Counted from the stretch's first letter, positions 1 through 7,423 are shown. The stretch is 18,158 nucleotides of DNA from Lysobacteraceae bacterium (GCA_012516015.1 JAAYXG010000166.1:1-18158), one strand, 5' to 3'. Notes: a model not told the origin generated them from the letters alone. Numbers and translations: made by a program.

Positions 1-362
1 AGCGCCTCGCCGGCATCGCGAAAGCTTTCCAGCTTCGCTCTGAGCTCGGGCACGAAGAACTCCCGGCCGGGAAAGCGCTCCGCCGCCACCTCGTAGCTCG
101 AAAGCGTCGCGAATAGACGCTGCACGGATTGCTGGACCTCCGCGGACGGCACGTTCGCCCGCTCGGACTCGTCGATCACGGTGCGTTGATAGTGCGCGAC
201 TGCGGCGGCGAGCGATTCGGTTGCCCGCACGAGCGGCTCATGTTGCAGAAGAAGCTGACGCACTTGGTCGCGCGCGGCTTTCGCACTGCGTTGAGTGATG
301 AGATTCGCGGAGATGACCGTGAGCGCAACCGCAGCAAAGCCGATCGCAACGCGCAGCGCCAT
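1..362 (-). CDS. Membrane-anchored sensor-like protein, N-terminal part only
   Basis: The reverse-strand frame is open from an ATG at 362 to the window edge, about 120 residues. It begins MALRVAIGFAAVALTVISAN, a single hydrophobic membrane anchor. A charged, heptad-rich helical stretch follows (TQRSAKAARDQVRQLLLQHE and onward, through residues near SVQRLFATLSSYEVAAERF). This resembles the periplasmic helical-bundle input domain of histidine kinases, diguanylate cyclases or chemoreceptors. The output domain lies outside the window, so the type of signalling protein cannot be told. An in-frame GTG at 407 would add 15 mostly basic residues before the anchor and is an equally plausible start. No clear ribosome binding site decides between them. 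The gene is divergent from the CoA-transferase. Confidence 0.6.
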   Translation of the reverse strand, partial: MALRVAIGFAAVALTVISANLITQRSAKAARDQVRQLLLQHEPLVRATESLAAAVAHYQRTVIDESERANVPSAEVQQSVQRLFATLSSYEVAAERFPGREFFVPELRAKLESFRDAGEA

Positions 363-407
363 GCCGGGGCGGCGATGCGCCCGGTCAGCTCGTGCGGCGC
401 TCCGCAC

Positions 408-717
408 CGGACCGGACGTCTCGGTTGTTCGTTGGTCTTGCGCGCCCACGCCGGTGCATCCCCGATGGTGGAATGCGCAATGTGCCACCACTCGCGGTGC
501 GGGTCTGCCCGGAGGAATCGGGATTGTGCGTTGGGTCTCAATGTGTTCGTTACGTAAACCGCCGTGACCGATGGAGGCGGTGTTCTCGTGTCCCGCGCGC
601 GAGTCGATCGGGCTGTCGAGTGTGGACTGTAGACTGCAAACAGACCTCGCGCCGCCCTGATCAGGGTCGTTCGTTATCATTCGACACATCCGAATCCATC
701 GACACGGAGTCTTCGTC
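408..717. other. Divergent intergenic region with short heptad-phased repeat
   Basis: This is about 310 bases between two divergent genes. No coding frame here is convincing; the ORFs have the skewed Arg/Ser/Cys-rich composition of out-of-frame high-GC DNA. Visible elements are an 8-bp palindrome ttacgtaa (550-557) and three imperfect heptamers tgtggac/tgtagac/tgcaaac (621-641). A GGAG-type ribosome binding site for the CoA-transferase lies at about 705-709. Promoters for both genes should be here, but I cannot recognise convincing -35/-10 boxes. Confidence 0.5.
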
Positions 718-1941
718 TTGCCCGAAATCCCCATCTCCGGCGTCCAGCCGGACGCGAGCCCCCTCGCCGGCCTACGCGTCCTGGAGCTCGGCCAATTGCT
801 GGCAGGCCCATTCGCGGGCTGCGTGCTCGGTTACTTCGGCGCGGAAGTGATCAAGATCGAGCCGCTGGGCGGCGATCCGCTGCGCAACTGGCGCGTGCTG
901 CGCAACGGCACTTCGTTGTGGTGGCACAGTCTCGCGCGCAACAAGAAGTCGGTGGCGATCGATCTACAACACGCCGAAGGTCAGGCGCTCGTGCGCGAGC
1001 TCGCGCGTCATGCCGATGTGCTCATCGAGAACTTCAAGCCCGGCACGATGGAAAAGTGGGGCCTCGGCCCGAACGAGCTGAAAGCACTCAACGCGGAGCT
1101 CGTCTATGCGCGCGTTTCGGGTTACGGACAGAGCGGGCCGTATGCGTCGCGTGCAGGGTTCGCGTCGGTGTGCGAAGCCGTCGGCGGCTTTCGCCATCTC
1201 AACGGCTTCGCGGATCGACCGCCGGTTCGCCCGAATCTTTCGCTGGGCGATACGCTCGCCGGCCTGCATGCGGTCATCGGCATTCTGCTCGCGCTCAATG
1301 CGCAGGGACGCCGCCGCGCAAGCGGACAAGTCGTCGACGTCGCGATCTACGAATCCGTGTTCAACGTCCTCGAGGCCGTCGTGCCCGAATACGACGGAGC
1401 CGGCGTCGTGCGCGGGCCTTCCGGTTCGACGCTCACGGGGATCGTGCCGTCGAATACCTATCTGTGCGCGGACGACAAATACGTCGTCGTCGGCGCGAAC
1501 GGCGATTCGCTGTTCAAGCGTCTGATGCGCGCGATCGGCCAGCCCGCGATGGCGGACGATCCGCGCTTCGCGAACAACGCGGGTCGCGTTCAGCATGAGC
1601 GGGAGATCGACGATGCCATCGGCGCCTGGACTCGCGCGCACACCTCCGAGGAAGTGTTGCGCACCCTCAACGACATTTCCGTACCGGGCGGACCGATCTA
1701 CAGCGTCGCGGACATGCTCGCGGATCCGCACTTCAATGCACGCGGCTTGTTCGAGGAAGTCGAGACGAACGAAGGCCCGCTGAAAGTGCCGGCGATCCTG
1801 CCGAAGCTGGAGAACACACCCGGCGGCACACGCTCGGCCGGACCGAAGCTCGGGGAACACACGGATGAGGTGTTGCGCGATCTGCTGCAGCTACCGGCGG
1901 AGCGCATCCGAGCGCTACGCGAAGCGCGCGCGATCGTGTAG
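718..1941 (+). CDS. CaiB/BaiF (class III) CoA-transferase family protein
   Basis: A 407-residue protein, the normal length for class III CoA-transferases (formyl-CoA transferase, CaiB, BaiF, succinyl-CoA:glutarate CoA-transferase), which move CoA between carboxylic acids through an aspartyl-CoA thioester. It opens with the family hallmark PLAGLRVLELGQLLAGPFAG (residues 15-34), then FGAEVIKIE (40-48), RNKKSVAIDL (74-83) and DVLIENFKPGTMEKWGLG (100-117). The likely catalytic aspartate is D178 in NLSLGDTLAGLHA. The C-terminal lid and end are complete (VPGGPIYSVADMLADPHFNARG). The start is a TTG with cggag about 9 nt upstream. Which acid it uses cannot be read from sequence; the region around GGDPLRNW and the SLARNKKS motif looks nearest to the SUGCT/mesaconate-type branch. 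The stop codon TAG is supplied by a repeat (see 1929-2012). Confidence 0.9.
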   Translation: MPEIPISGVQPDASPLAGLRVLELGQLLAGPFAGCVLGYFGAEVIKIEPLGGDPLRNWRVLRNGTSLWWHSLARNKKSVAIDLQHAEGQALVRELARHADVLIENFKPGTMEKWGLGPNELKALNAELVYARVSGYGQSGPYASRAGFASVCEAVGGFRHLNGFADRPPVRPNLSLGDTLAGLHAVIGILLALNAQGRRRASGQVVDVAIYESVFNVLEAVVPEYDGAGVVRGPSGSTLTGIVPSNTYLCADDKYVVVGANGDSLFKRLMRAIGQPAMADDPRFANNAGRVQHEREIDDAIGAWTRAHTSEEVLRTLNDISVPGGPIYSVADMLADPHFNARGLFEEVETNEGPLKVPAILPKLENTPGGTRSAGPKLGEHTDEVLRDLLQLPAERIRALREARAIV

Positions 1942-1968
1942 GTCGGAACGCGATCGTGTAGGTCGGAA
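1929..1968 (+). repeat. 20-bp exact tandem duplication across the CoA-transferase stop codon
   Basis: Positions 1929-1948 and 1949-1968 are identical 20-mers, each beginning cgcgatcgtg and ending taggtcggaa. The first copy contains the last codons and the TAG stop of the CoA-transferase. The second copy contains the start of the left arm of the palindrome at 1957-2012. The duplication therefore copied a gene end together with the beginning of the REP-like element. Confidence 0.9.
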
Positions 1969-2012
1969 TTTATTCCGACCAAGAAGAGTGTCGGAATAAA
2001 TTCCGACCTACA
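1957..2012. repeat. REP-like palindrome, probable bidirectional terminator
   Basis: Arms of 23 nt (1957-1979 and 1990-2012) are perfect inverted complements around a 10-nt loop, caagaagagt. Each arm is itself a near-palindrome (gtcggaa-4 nt-ttccgac), so either one large or two small hairpins could form. It lies between two convergent genes, where a bidirectional transcription stop would be expected. The nested architecture and the GTAGGTCGGAA core resemble dispersed REP-type elements. Whether it is repeated elsewhere in this genome cannot be seen here. The stop codon of the deacetylase gene (1970-1972) is inside the left arm. Confidence 0.8.
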
Positions 2013-2611
2013 GGGACGTAGGAAGTGCTGGGCTGGTCGGGAACATTGCCCAGCAGAGCGGAATGCAGGCCACGCGTCTGCAGGTGGCGCAATGCCTGCG
2101 GCAGAACGCGCAACAGCTCATCGGGTCGATTGTGCTCGTTCTTCCCGTCGTGCATGAGCACGATATCGTTCGGCCGAATGCGTTCGAGGCGCTTCTCGAT
2201 GCGATCGGCGCGGCCGAACGGGCCCCAGTCGATCGCGCTCAGGTGCCACAACACGGTTTGCGCTCCGAGTCGCCGAGCTTCGTCGTCCATGCACGCGCGC
2301 CTGCGCCCGTGCGGCGGACGGAAGAAGCGCGGACGCTGTCCGAGCACATCGCTCAGCACTTCCGCGCATTCGCGCACTTCCGCGCGCGCGGTGCGCTCGC
2401 GCACGAACCACGGATGGCGGTGACTAAACGAATGATTCGCGACTTCATGCCCCTCCGCGACGGCTCGACGGATGAGCTCGGGAAACCGGCGAGCCTGTTT
2501 ACCGATCGCAAAGAACGTCGCGCGCATGCCCGCCTCGCCGAGCACGTCCAACACGCGCGGCGTGAAGTCCGGATCGGGACCGTCGTCGAAGGTGAGATGG
2601 ATGCGATGCAT
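1970..2611 (-). CDS. Polysaccharide deacetylase (NodB homology domain)
   Basis: A 213-residue protein, essentially one NodB domain of carbohydrate esterase family 4. These are metal-dependent enzymes that remove acetyl groups from N-acetylated sugars in peptidoglycan, chitin-type or exopolysaccharide substrates. All motifs are visible: TFDDG (7-11, with catalytic base D9 and metal ligand D10), the metal-binding HSFSH (60-64), RPPHG (98-102), the D-W region AIDWG (126-130) and IVLMHD (150-155). There is no signal peptide. The start at MHRIHLTFDDGPD is chosen because anything upstream is repeat DNA (a heptamer array ending 1 nt before the ATG), and no Shine-Dalgarno is visible. The last 14 or so residues (VPVGRNLFRHSSWSE) and the TAA are encoded by the REP-like palindrome, so the native C-terminus has probably been replaced. 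Probably the last gene of the glycosyltransferase/YkoP set. Confidence 0.9.
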   Translation of the reverse strand: MHRIHLTFDDGPDPDFTPRVLDVLGEAGMRATFFAIGKQARRFPELIRRAVAEGHEVANHSFSHRHPWFVRERTARAEVRECAEVLSDVLGQRPRFFRPPHGRRRACMDDEARRLGAQTVLWHLSAIDWGPFGRADRIEKRLERIRPNDIVLMHDGKNEHNRPDELLRVLPQALRHLQTRGLHSALLGNVPDQPSTSYVPVGRNLFRHSSWSE

Positions 2612-2612
2612 C

Positions 2613-2640
2613 GGTTGGCGGTTGACGGTTGACGGTTGAC
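2613..2640. repeat. Heptamer array GGTTGAC x4, 1 nt from the deacetylase start
   Basis: Four consecutive 7-mers: ggttggc (2613-2619), then three exact ggttgac (2620-2640), followed by ggccagacaa. On the coding strand of the deacetylase this reads as GTCAACC units ending one base before its ATG, where a ribosome binding site would be expected. It is inverted relative to the array at 2687-2812, so the intergenic gap is bounded by inverted arrays. Confidence 0.9.
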
Positions 2641-2686
2641 GGCCAGACAAAGACAACGCAGAGGTGAATTCGGGATTTCGGTCCGA

Positions 2687-2812
2687 TTCTGGCCGTCAAT
2701 CATCAACTGTCAACCGGTCTTGTCTGCTTTCTGGCCGTCAACCGTCTACTGTCAACCGGTCTTGTCTGCCTTCTGGCCGTCAACCGTCAACTGTCAACCG
2801 TCAACTGGCCTT
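2687..2812. repeat. 42-bp tandem repeat (3 copies) built from six heptamers
   Basis: Copies start at 2687, 2729 and 2771, exactly 42 nt apart, each opening ttctggccgtca. The third copy diverges after its first 30 or so bases. On the minus strand a unit reads as six heptamers: ggttgac, agttgac (or agtagac), ggttgac, ggccaga, aggcaga, caagacc. It is thus a higher-order repeat of a 7-mer. The array runs into the end of the YkoP-like gene and supplies its final Ser codon and TGA stop (2801-2803). There are no spacers, so it is not a CRISPR array. Confidence 0.9.
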
Positions 2813-3355
2813 GAGCTTCCCCACATTCCTCGCCAATGCCTCGCGCGTGAGCCAATACAGACGCGGTTCCGGGCGCACGCGCTCGCGAATCTTCGCCGAC
2901 GGCGCGAACACCCAAGACAAGAGGCGGAAGTGGCCGGCCAGCAATCGGGTCTTCCAACTCTTCGGCATCGGGGTCGATACGAAGCCGACAACTTCACCGT
3001 GCGAGGGAATCCAAGTCACGCCTTGGAAGACGCGAATGTCTCGCAGCGACGGATCGTTGTGGGCCGCTTCGGCCAGATGACGCAGCGATTCGCGCATCAA
3101 CTTCGCGAATCGGAATCCGACACGATGCATCGAGCCCTCGCCTAGCGCGGCGATGCTCGCGTTGTTGAAGTGCAAGCGCCCGATCGGGTCATTGTCGCGC
3201 AAGATTGTCCCGTCTTCGAACTTGATCTCGGGCCCGCGATAGCGGGCATGTCCCAGGAATAGCACCGGCCCCAGCGTACGCAAGCGATAGCGCCGGTAGT
3301 ACCAACGATCGACCCAGCTCAGAATTTTGCGTGCGGCGCGATGGAGCAGCTTCAT
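2801..3355 (-). CDS. YkoP-like protein of unknown function
   Basis: A 184-residue protein starting MKLLHRAARKILSWVDRWYY. The start is fixed by an ATGA overlap with the upstream glycosyltransferase stop, implying translational coupling. The central stretch LGPVLFLGHARYRGPEIKFE (28-47), followed by DGTILRDNDPIGRLHFNN (48-65), matches the pattern I recall for the YkoP family: a short RY(R/H)G segment, a 'DGT-hydrophobic-x-GD' turn and an 'LHxxN' motif. In Firmicutes, YkoP domains occur beside or fused to polysaccharide deacetylases and MGDG-synthase-like glycosyltransferases, the same partners as here. The biochemical role is unknown. No transmembrane segment or signal peptide is evident; the N-terminus is basic and aromatic and could be membrane-associated. 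The final residue and stop come from the 42-bp repeat array. Confidence 0.7.
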   Translation of the reverse strand: MKLLHRAARKILSWVDRWYYRRYRLRTLGPVLFLGHARYRGPEIKFEDGTILRDNDPIGRLHFNNASIAALGEGSMHRVGFRFAKLMRESLRHLAEAAHNDPSLRDIRVFQGVTWIPSHGEVVGFVSTPMPKSWKTRLLAGHFRLLSWVFAPSAKIRERVRPEPRLYWLTREALARNVGKLKAS

Positions 3356-4749
3356 AGCGTACCGAGCGCGACCGACGGCCGTGCTGCAGCGAGCTCGAGT
3401 GCGATATGCGCGACCTGGGCGGCGCCGTCGCGACGGCCGAGCGCCCAAGCACGGTTCTGGATCTTCTGAAGTTGCTCGCGGTTCGCGAGCAACGAATCGA
3501 CGCGCGCAACCAGCTCATGCTCGCTGACGAGCCCGCCGACTTCATTGCGTTCGAGAAAATTCACGTTGAAACCTTCCTGACCGCCGAGCGATCGCGTCGC
3601 GAGAAGCGGTCGCCCGCACGCGAGCGCTTCGGCCACGCTGATGCCGCCCGGCTTACCTACGACGACGTCGGCTGCCCTCAAGAAAAGGTCCATGCGCTCG
3701 GTCCACTGGCAGACGCGCAAGCGCTTGGGATGGCGCAAGGCGAGCCGTTCGAGCGCCTCGCGCGCCGCCGTGTTCTTGCCGGGCATTGCGATGATGCACG
3801 ATTCGCCCGGGTGTTGGAGCAGCTCGCGCGCAGCCGAATCCACGCTCAGCCCGAGCCCGCCGCCGAGCACGAGCACGATCGGCACCTTCTGCGGAACGTG
3901 CAGCTCGAAACGCGCTTCTTCCTGCGACAGCGGTGCGGCGAACGCGGGCATGAGCGGCACGCCGGTCGCGATGATCGGATCGGTGAGATCGCCCGCTTCG
4001 CGGCTCACGATCGATTCGTGCGCGACACAGTAGCGATCGATGCCGCTTTGCTTCCAGAAATCGTGCACGCCGAAATCGGTCATGACGCCCACGAGCGGCA
4101 CGCGAATCTTGTCGCGCTGCTTGAGATACGAAACCATCGCCGCTGGAATCATCTGCGTGCTGACGATCACGTCCGGCGCGAAGCGTTTGATGGCCGGCTC
4201 GAGCCGGCGAATGAGGCGCAGCCACGTCCACTTGAGCAGCGCGAGCCGCGCGCGCACACCGTTGCCCGCGAGACTGTCGCCGTCGTACGGCAGTGCCGCG
4301 CATAGCAGCGAGAGCAGCATGCGGTCGGAAGCATATTTACCGCCGCGCGCGGCGGTCTCGCCCTTCTCGGCCGCGATCTTCGAGATGAGCTCCAGCACCT
4401 CGAGCACGGCACGCGGCGGACCCGATTCGCTTTCGAGGATCAGACGCCACGTATCCTCGTCCAGCTGGTAGAGACGCTCGTGCAGGTCCGGGTAGTTCTG
4501 CACCAAGCTCAGATAAGTTTCGTGGATCGCTTTTGCGACACCCGGATTGATCAGCGACCAGAAATCGACGGTTTCGACGGTCGCGGCGCCTTCCAGGGCG
4601 CGTTCGATCGCTTGCGCCGCGCGCACGTGGCCGAGACCGAGTCCCGAGGTCAGAAGCAATATCCGGCCGTCAGCGGTGGAATCCGAGCCGTTGCGCAAAA
4701 CCTCGAGACGAGCGATTTGTCCCTCAAGCTCTGTTTGTTCGAAGCGCAT
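3352..4749 (-). CDS. MGDG-synthase/MurG-like glycosyltransferase (GT28 type)
   Basis: A 465-residue two-domain GT-B glycosyltransferase. The N-terminal domain has the glycine-rich acceptor loop TSGLGLGHVRAAQAIERAL (34-52), as in MGDG synthases and MurG. It is followed by APDVIVSTQM (191-200) and MTDFGVHDFWKQSGIDRYCV (223-242), the latter typical of the MGDG-synthase-like branch. The C-terminal nucleotide-sugar domain shows VLVLGGGLGLS (292-302) and the donor-binding motif VVVGKPGGISVAEALACGRP (362-381). It probably transfers a sugar from a UDP-sugar to a lipid or lipid-linked acceptor at the inner face of the cytoplasmic membrane; donor and acceptor cannot be assigned. It is first in a set with the YkoP-like gene (4-bp overlap) and the deacetylase, which suggests synthesis and trimming of one envelope glycan or glycolipid. 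A weak purine-rich stretch (agacgag) precedes the ATG. Confidence 0.82.
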   Translation of the reverse strand: MRFEQTELEGQIARLEVLRNGSDSTADGRILLLTSGLGLGHVRAAQAIERALEGAATVETVDFWSLINPGVAKAIHETYLSLVQNYPDLHERLYQLDEDTWRLILESESGPPRAVLEVLELISKIAAEKGETAARGGKYASDRMLLSLLCAALPYDGDSLAGNGVRARLALLKWTWLRLIRRLEPAIKRFAPDVIVSTQMIPAAMVSYLKQRDKIRVPLVGVMTDFGVHDFWKQSGIDRYCVAHESIVSREAGDLTDPIIATGVPLMPAFAAPLSQEEARFELHVPQKVPIVLVLGGGLGLSVDSAARELLQHPGESCIIAMPGKNTAAREALERLALRHPKRLRVCQWTERMDLFLRAADVVVGKPGGISVAEALACGRPLLATRSLGGQEGFNVNFLERNEVGGLVSEHELVARVDSLLANREQLQKIQNRAWALGRRDGAAQVAHIALELAAARPSVALGTL

Positions 4750-4992
4750 GCTCGTCTACCGTGGGTGGGTTAGGCTCCGGTTCGCAACCCGAACCCGACT
4801 CAATGCATCGCGTGTACGTAGAGTTCCGTAGTCATCCGTCGCCCGTGGACACTTCTTGCTTGAGCTGCGTGCGACGAAACGGCACTGTAGCGCGTTGCTT
4901 CGATGGCCCAAATACGAATCGGATAGCCAAAATTGCGAACTTTCCGGATCAGTAACACGTTCATTGCCTCTCGCTCACTAGGGAGAACTACC

Positions 4993-5853
4993 GTGTCGAC
5001 CCGCCAAGTTTGGTCTCGCGCCGTCGCCAGTACCGGTGCGCTCTTATTGTTCTGCTTCGCGTCCACCGTCGCCAGCGCGAATAACCGAGAAGACTGCTAT
5101 CGAGATTTTCAGCCAAGCTCCGGACAGCCCGGCAAGGACGTCGTTTGGGTGCCGACGAACGATGCGCTCGTCGATCGCATGCTGCGGATGGCACAGGTCA
5201 AGCCGACGGATCTCGTCTATGACTTGGGTGCCGGCGACGGCAAGATCGCGATTGCAGCGGCGCGCGACTTCGGCGCCCGCTCCGTCGGGATCGAATACAA
5301 CCCGGAGATGGTGAAGCTCGCGAATTGCCTAGTGAAGGCGGAAGGGGTCGCGGGCAAGACGAAGATCATCCAGGGCGATATCTTCGAAACCGATTTCAGC
5401 AATGCGACGGTCGTCACCTTGTATCTGCTGCCCGAGCTCAATCTGCGCCTCCGCCCCACGATCCTCAAGATGAAACCGGGCACGCGCGTCGTCTCGCACT
5501 CGTTCCTGATGGACGATTGGGAGCCGGATGAGCGCCTGTCGAGCGATCACGGCCAGGCCTACTTTTGGGTCGTGCCGGCTCAGGTGGAAGGCAACTGGAC
5601 GCTGCGCTCGGCAGACTCGAAGGACGCCATCGACGTGCGGCTCGAGCAGACGTTCCAGCAAGTGACGGGTACGGCGGGAGAAACGAAACGCTCGTTGACG
5701 AAGACGAGCTTACGCGGCGATGCGCTCGAGTTCAGCTTCGACGACAACGGTACGCCCGTGCGGGTCGTCGCGCGCGTGAACGGCGACAAGATGGACGCCC
5801 AGGTCACGCGCGGCGGGAAAACAAGGAAGTACGTCGGCACGAGAAGCGGTTAG
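4993..5853 (+). CDS. Secreted FAM173/ATPSCKMT-like SAM-dependent methyltransferase with C-terminal extension
   Basis: Read from the GTG at 4993, which has gggag 6-10 nt upstream and gives a clean signal peptide (WSRAVASTGALLLFCFASTVASA, cleavage after A29); upstream TTG starts would destroy it. The 286-residue product has a class I methyltransferase core. SAM-binding motif I is VYDLGAGDGK (75-84), then VGIEYNPEMV (98-107), QGDIFETDFS (127-136) and the post-II motif VTLYLLPELN (141-150), ending KPGTRVVSHSFLMDDWEPDE (161-180). The preceding VPTNDALVDRML and the YLLPELN block match the FAM173 family of protein lysine methyltransferases. About 85 extra residues (from 200) look like a small beta-rich domain. 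A signal peptide on a SAM enzyme is odd, since SAM is cytoplasmic; the hydrophobic segment may instead act as a membrane anchor. It resembles the gene at 7424-7975 across the permease. Confidence 0.82.
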   Translation: MSTRQVWSRAVASTGALLLFCFASTVASANNREDCYRDFQPSSGQPGKDVVWVPTNDALVDRMLRMAQVKPTDLVYDLGAGDGKIAIAAARDFGARSVGIEYNPEMVKLANCLVKAEGVAGKTKIIQGDIFETDFSNATVVTLYLLPELNLRLRPTILKMKPGTRVVSHSFLMDDWEPDERLSSDHGQAYFWVVPAQVEGNWTLRSADSKDAIDVRLEQTFQQVTGTAGETKRSLTKTSLRGDALEFSFDDNGTPVRVVARVNGDKMDAQVTRGGKTRKYVGTRSG

Positions 5854-5977
5854 CCTTTCGTGAGTGATTGGGTTACGTTGGTGGCCAACATGAAAGTGAA
5901 CCGACGCAATGCGTCGCATCGAGAGAAGCGGAGCGAGAGCGGCTGAACTAACCGCTAACCGCTAACCGCTCACCGCT
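5845..5977. repeat. Inverted heptamer arrays between methyltransferase stop and permease start (AACCGCT)
   Basis: Four units, three exact aaccgct (5950-5970) plus caccgct (5971-5977), end 5 nt before the permease ATG. The exact reverse complement agcggtt is at 5845-5851 and supplies part of the methyltransferase TAG stop (5851-5853). A second inverted stretch, gaagcgg/agcgaga/gcgg, is at about 5926-5942. The gap is therefore bounded by inverted copies and could fold back on itself. The permease has no visible Shine-Dalgarno. Confidence 0.75.
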
Positions 5978-5982
5978 TCCTC

Positions 5983-7344
5983 ATGGACGCTACTACCGCC
6001 AGCGCCCGACTCGCCCAGTCATCGGCTAACGAGGCACCAGCGCACATCTTGAGCGTCTGGGACGCCACGATGATCACGGTCGGCATCGTCATCGGTGCCG
6101 GCATCTTTCAAACGCCGTCGCTCGTCGCAAACATCGCAGGATCGCCGGCATGGATGCTCGCCGCGTGGGTGCTCGGCGGTGTGCTGTCGTTCATCGGCGC
6201 GCTCACGTACGCCGAGCTCGCGACGACGTATCCGAGCGCGGGCGGCGATTACTCGTTCCTCACCCGCGCGTATGGGCGTGACGTCAGCTTCTTGTTCGCG
6301 TGGGCACGCAGCCTCGTGATCGTCACGGGGTCGATCGCGCTGCTTGGATTCATTCTAGGCGACTATCTCACGCGTCTGTTCAGCCTCGGCCCCTACTCCT
6401 CGGCGATTTACGCGGGTCTTGCGGTGCTGGTGCTGACGGCCGTCAATCTCATCGGGCTGCGCAGCTCTTCGCGCATGCAGAACGTCTTGACGATCCTCGA
6501 GATCGGCGGCGTGCTGTTCGTCGCCGCCGCGGGGTTCATGGTCGACCCTCCGCAAGCCGTGGCGAGCACGACCGAATCGAGCGTTAGCATCGGCGCGATG
6601 GGGCTCGCGATGGTGTTCGTGTTGCTGACGTTCGGCGGTTGGAACGAAGCCGCGTATGTCTCGGCGGAAGTGCGCGGCGGGCCGCGGGCGGTGCTGACGT
6701 CGCTGTTGCTCTCGATCGCGATCGTCACGCTCGTGTATCTCGTCTTCGTCATCGGCATCACGCATGGGCTCGGTTTCGACGGCTTGAAGCAGAGCGAAGC
6801 CTTGGGCGTCGATGTGGTGCAGCGCGCGGTCGGCGAGCGAGGCTCGCAGATCATCGGCATTGTCGTCGCCATTGCGGCACTCACGTCGATGAACTCGACG
6901 ATGCTCGTCGGGGCGCGCACGAACTACTCCGTCGCGCACGACTGGCCCATCTTCCGGTTCATGGGCGGTTGGAAGGGCTCGCGTAACACGCCCGTCGCTG
7001 GCTTTCTCGTTCAGGCGGCGATCGCGCTCGCGCTGATCTTCTTCGGCTCGCTCGAAAAGGACGGTTTCTCGACGATGGTCGAGTTCACCGCGCCGGTCTT
7101 CTGGTTCTTCTTCATGCTGAGCGGCATCGCGCTCTTCGTGCTGCGGCGTAAGGATCCCGGCGCCGCACGCCCCTTCCGAGTGCCGCTCTACCCCGTGCTC
7201 CCGTCGATCTTCGTCTTGACGTGCGCGTATCTGCTCTACTCGAGCATCACGTACGCCCAATCGCAGAACGCCACGTGGGTGGCGTTCGCGGTGATGGCGA
7301 GTGGGGTCGTCGTCTGGGCGGCGATTCGCCGCCGCGACGTGTAG
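5983..7344 (+). CDS. APC-superfamily amino-acid permease
   Basis: A 453-residue integral membrane protein with about 12 hydrophobic segments. Its first helix has the APC-family signature TVGIVIGAGIFQTPS (32-46), where the unwound GxG-type helix binds the amino group of the substrate. YAELATTYPSAGGDYSFLTRAYG and the cytoplasmic loop motif before helix 7 (SAEVRGGPRAV) are also typical of the LAT/YveA-like amino-acid transporters. It should sit in the inner membrane and exchange or import amino acids; the substrate cannot be assigned. The ATG follows four AACCGCT-type heptamers by 5 nt and has no Shine-Dalgarno. The TAG stop (7342-7344) is within a gtgtagtgt repeat-like sequence. It lies between two related secreted methyltransferases, the first on the same strand and the second convergent. 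Confidence 0.88.
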   Translation: MDATTASARLAQSSANEAPAHILSVWDATMITVGIVIGAGIFQTPSLVANIAGSPAWMLAAWVLGGVLSFIGALTYAELATTYPSAGGDYSFLTRAYGRDVSFLFAWARSLVIVTGSIALLGFILGDYLTRLFSLGPYSSAIYAGLAVLVLTAVNLIGLRSSSRMQNVLTILEIGGVLFVAAAGFMVDPPQAVASTTESSVSIGAMGLAMVFVLLTFGGWNEAAYVSAEVRGGPRAVLTSLLLSIAIVTLVYLVFVIGITHGLGFDGLKQSEALGVDVVQRAVGERGSQIIGIVVAIAALTSMNSTMLVGARTNYSVAHDWPIFRFMGGWKGSRNTPVAGFLVQAAIALALIFFGSLEKDGFSTMVEFTAPVFWFFFMLSGIALFVLRRKDPGAARPFRVPLYPVLPSIFVLTCAYLLYSSITYAQSQNATWVAFAVMASGVVVWAAIRRRDV

Positions 7345-7421
7345 TGTCTGGTGCGGAGCCCAGCGGGCCCTCTTCCGTCACACCTTACACTCTACACACC
7401 GCGAGTCGGGCCGACGGCCCG
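7338..7421. repeat. Convergent junction with heptad-phased inverted repeats and GC hairpin
   Basis: The left side, cgtgtagtgtctggtg, begins inside the permease stop. On the right, units acacctt/acactct/acacacc run with a 7-nt period; read on the minus strand these are ggtgtgt/agagtgt/aaggtgt, the same style as the left arm. A perfect 6-bp hairpin, cgggcc-gac-ggcccg (7407-7421), follows 2 nt before the methyltransferase stop and may help terminate transcription from either side. No T-run is present. Confidence 0.6.
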
Positions 7422-7423
7422 AG

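Noticed and set aside
440..500. Sigma-54 promoter (tggcac...ttgc) upstream of the sensor-like gene on the minus strand
   Set aside because: The two elements are one base apart instead of the required spacing of about five.
964..1860. Long reverse-strand ORF (298 aa) opposite the CoA-transferase
   Set aside because: Its sequence is Arg/Ala/His-rich with no motifs and lies entirely antisense to a gene with full family signatures; a high-GC shadow.
2687..2812. CRISPR-like repeat array
   Set aside because: Copies are directly adjacent with no unique spacers, subdivide into 7-mers, and no cas genes are present.
4779..4795. tRNA T-arm-like ggttcgcaacccgaacc
   Set aside because: A small isolated hairpin; no acceptor, D or anticodon arms can be built around it.
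6355..7260. Reverse-strand ORF (301 aa) opposite the permease
   Set aside because: Very Arg/Glu/Asp/His-rich composition typical of antisense to a membrane-protein gene; no motifs or RBS.
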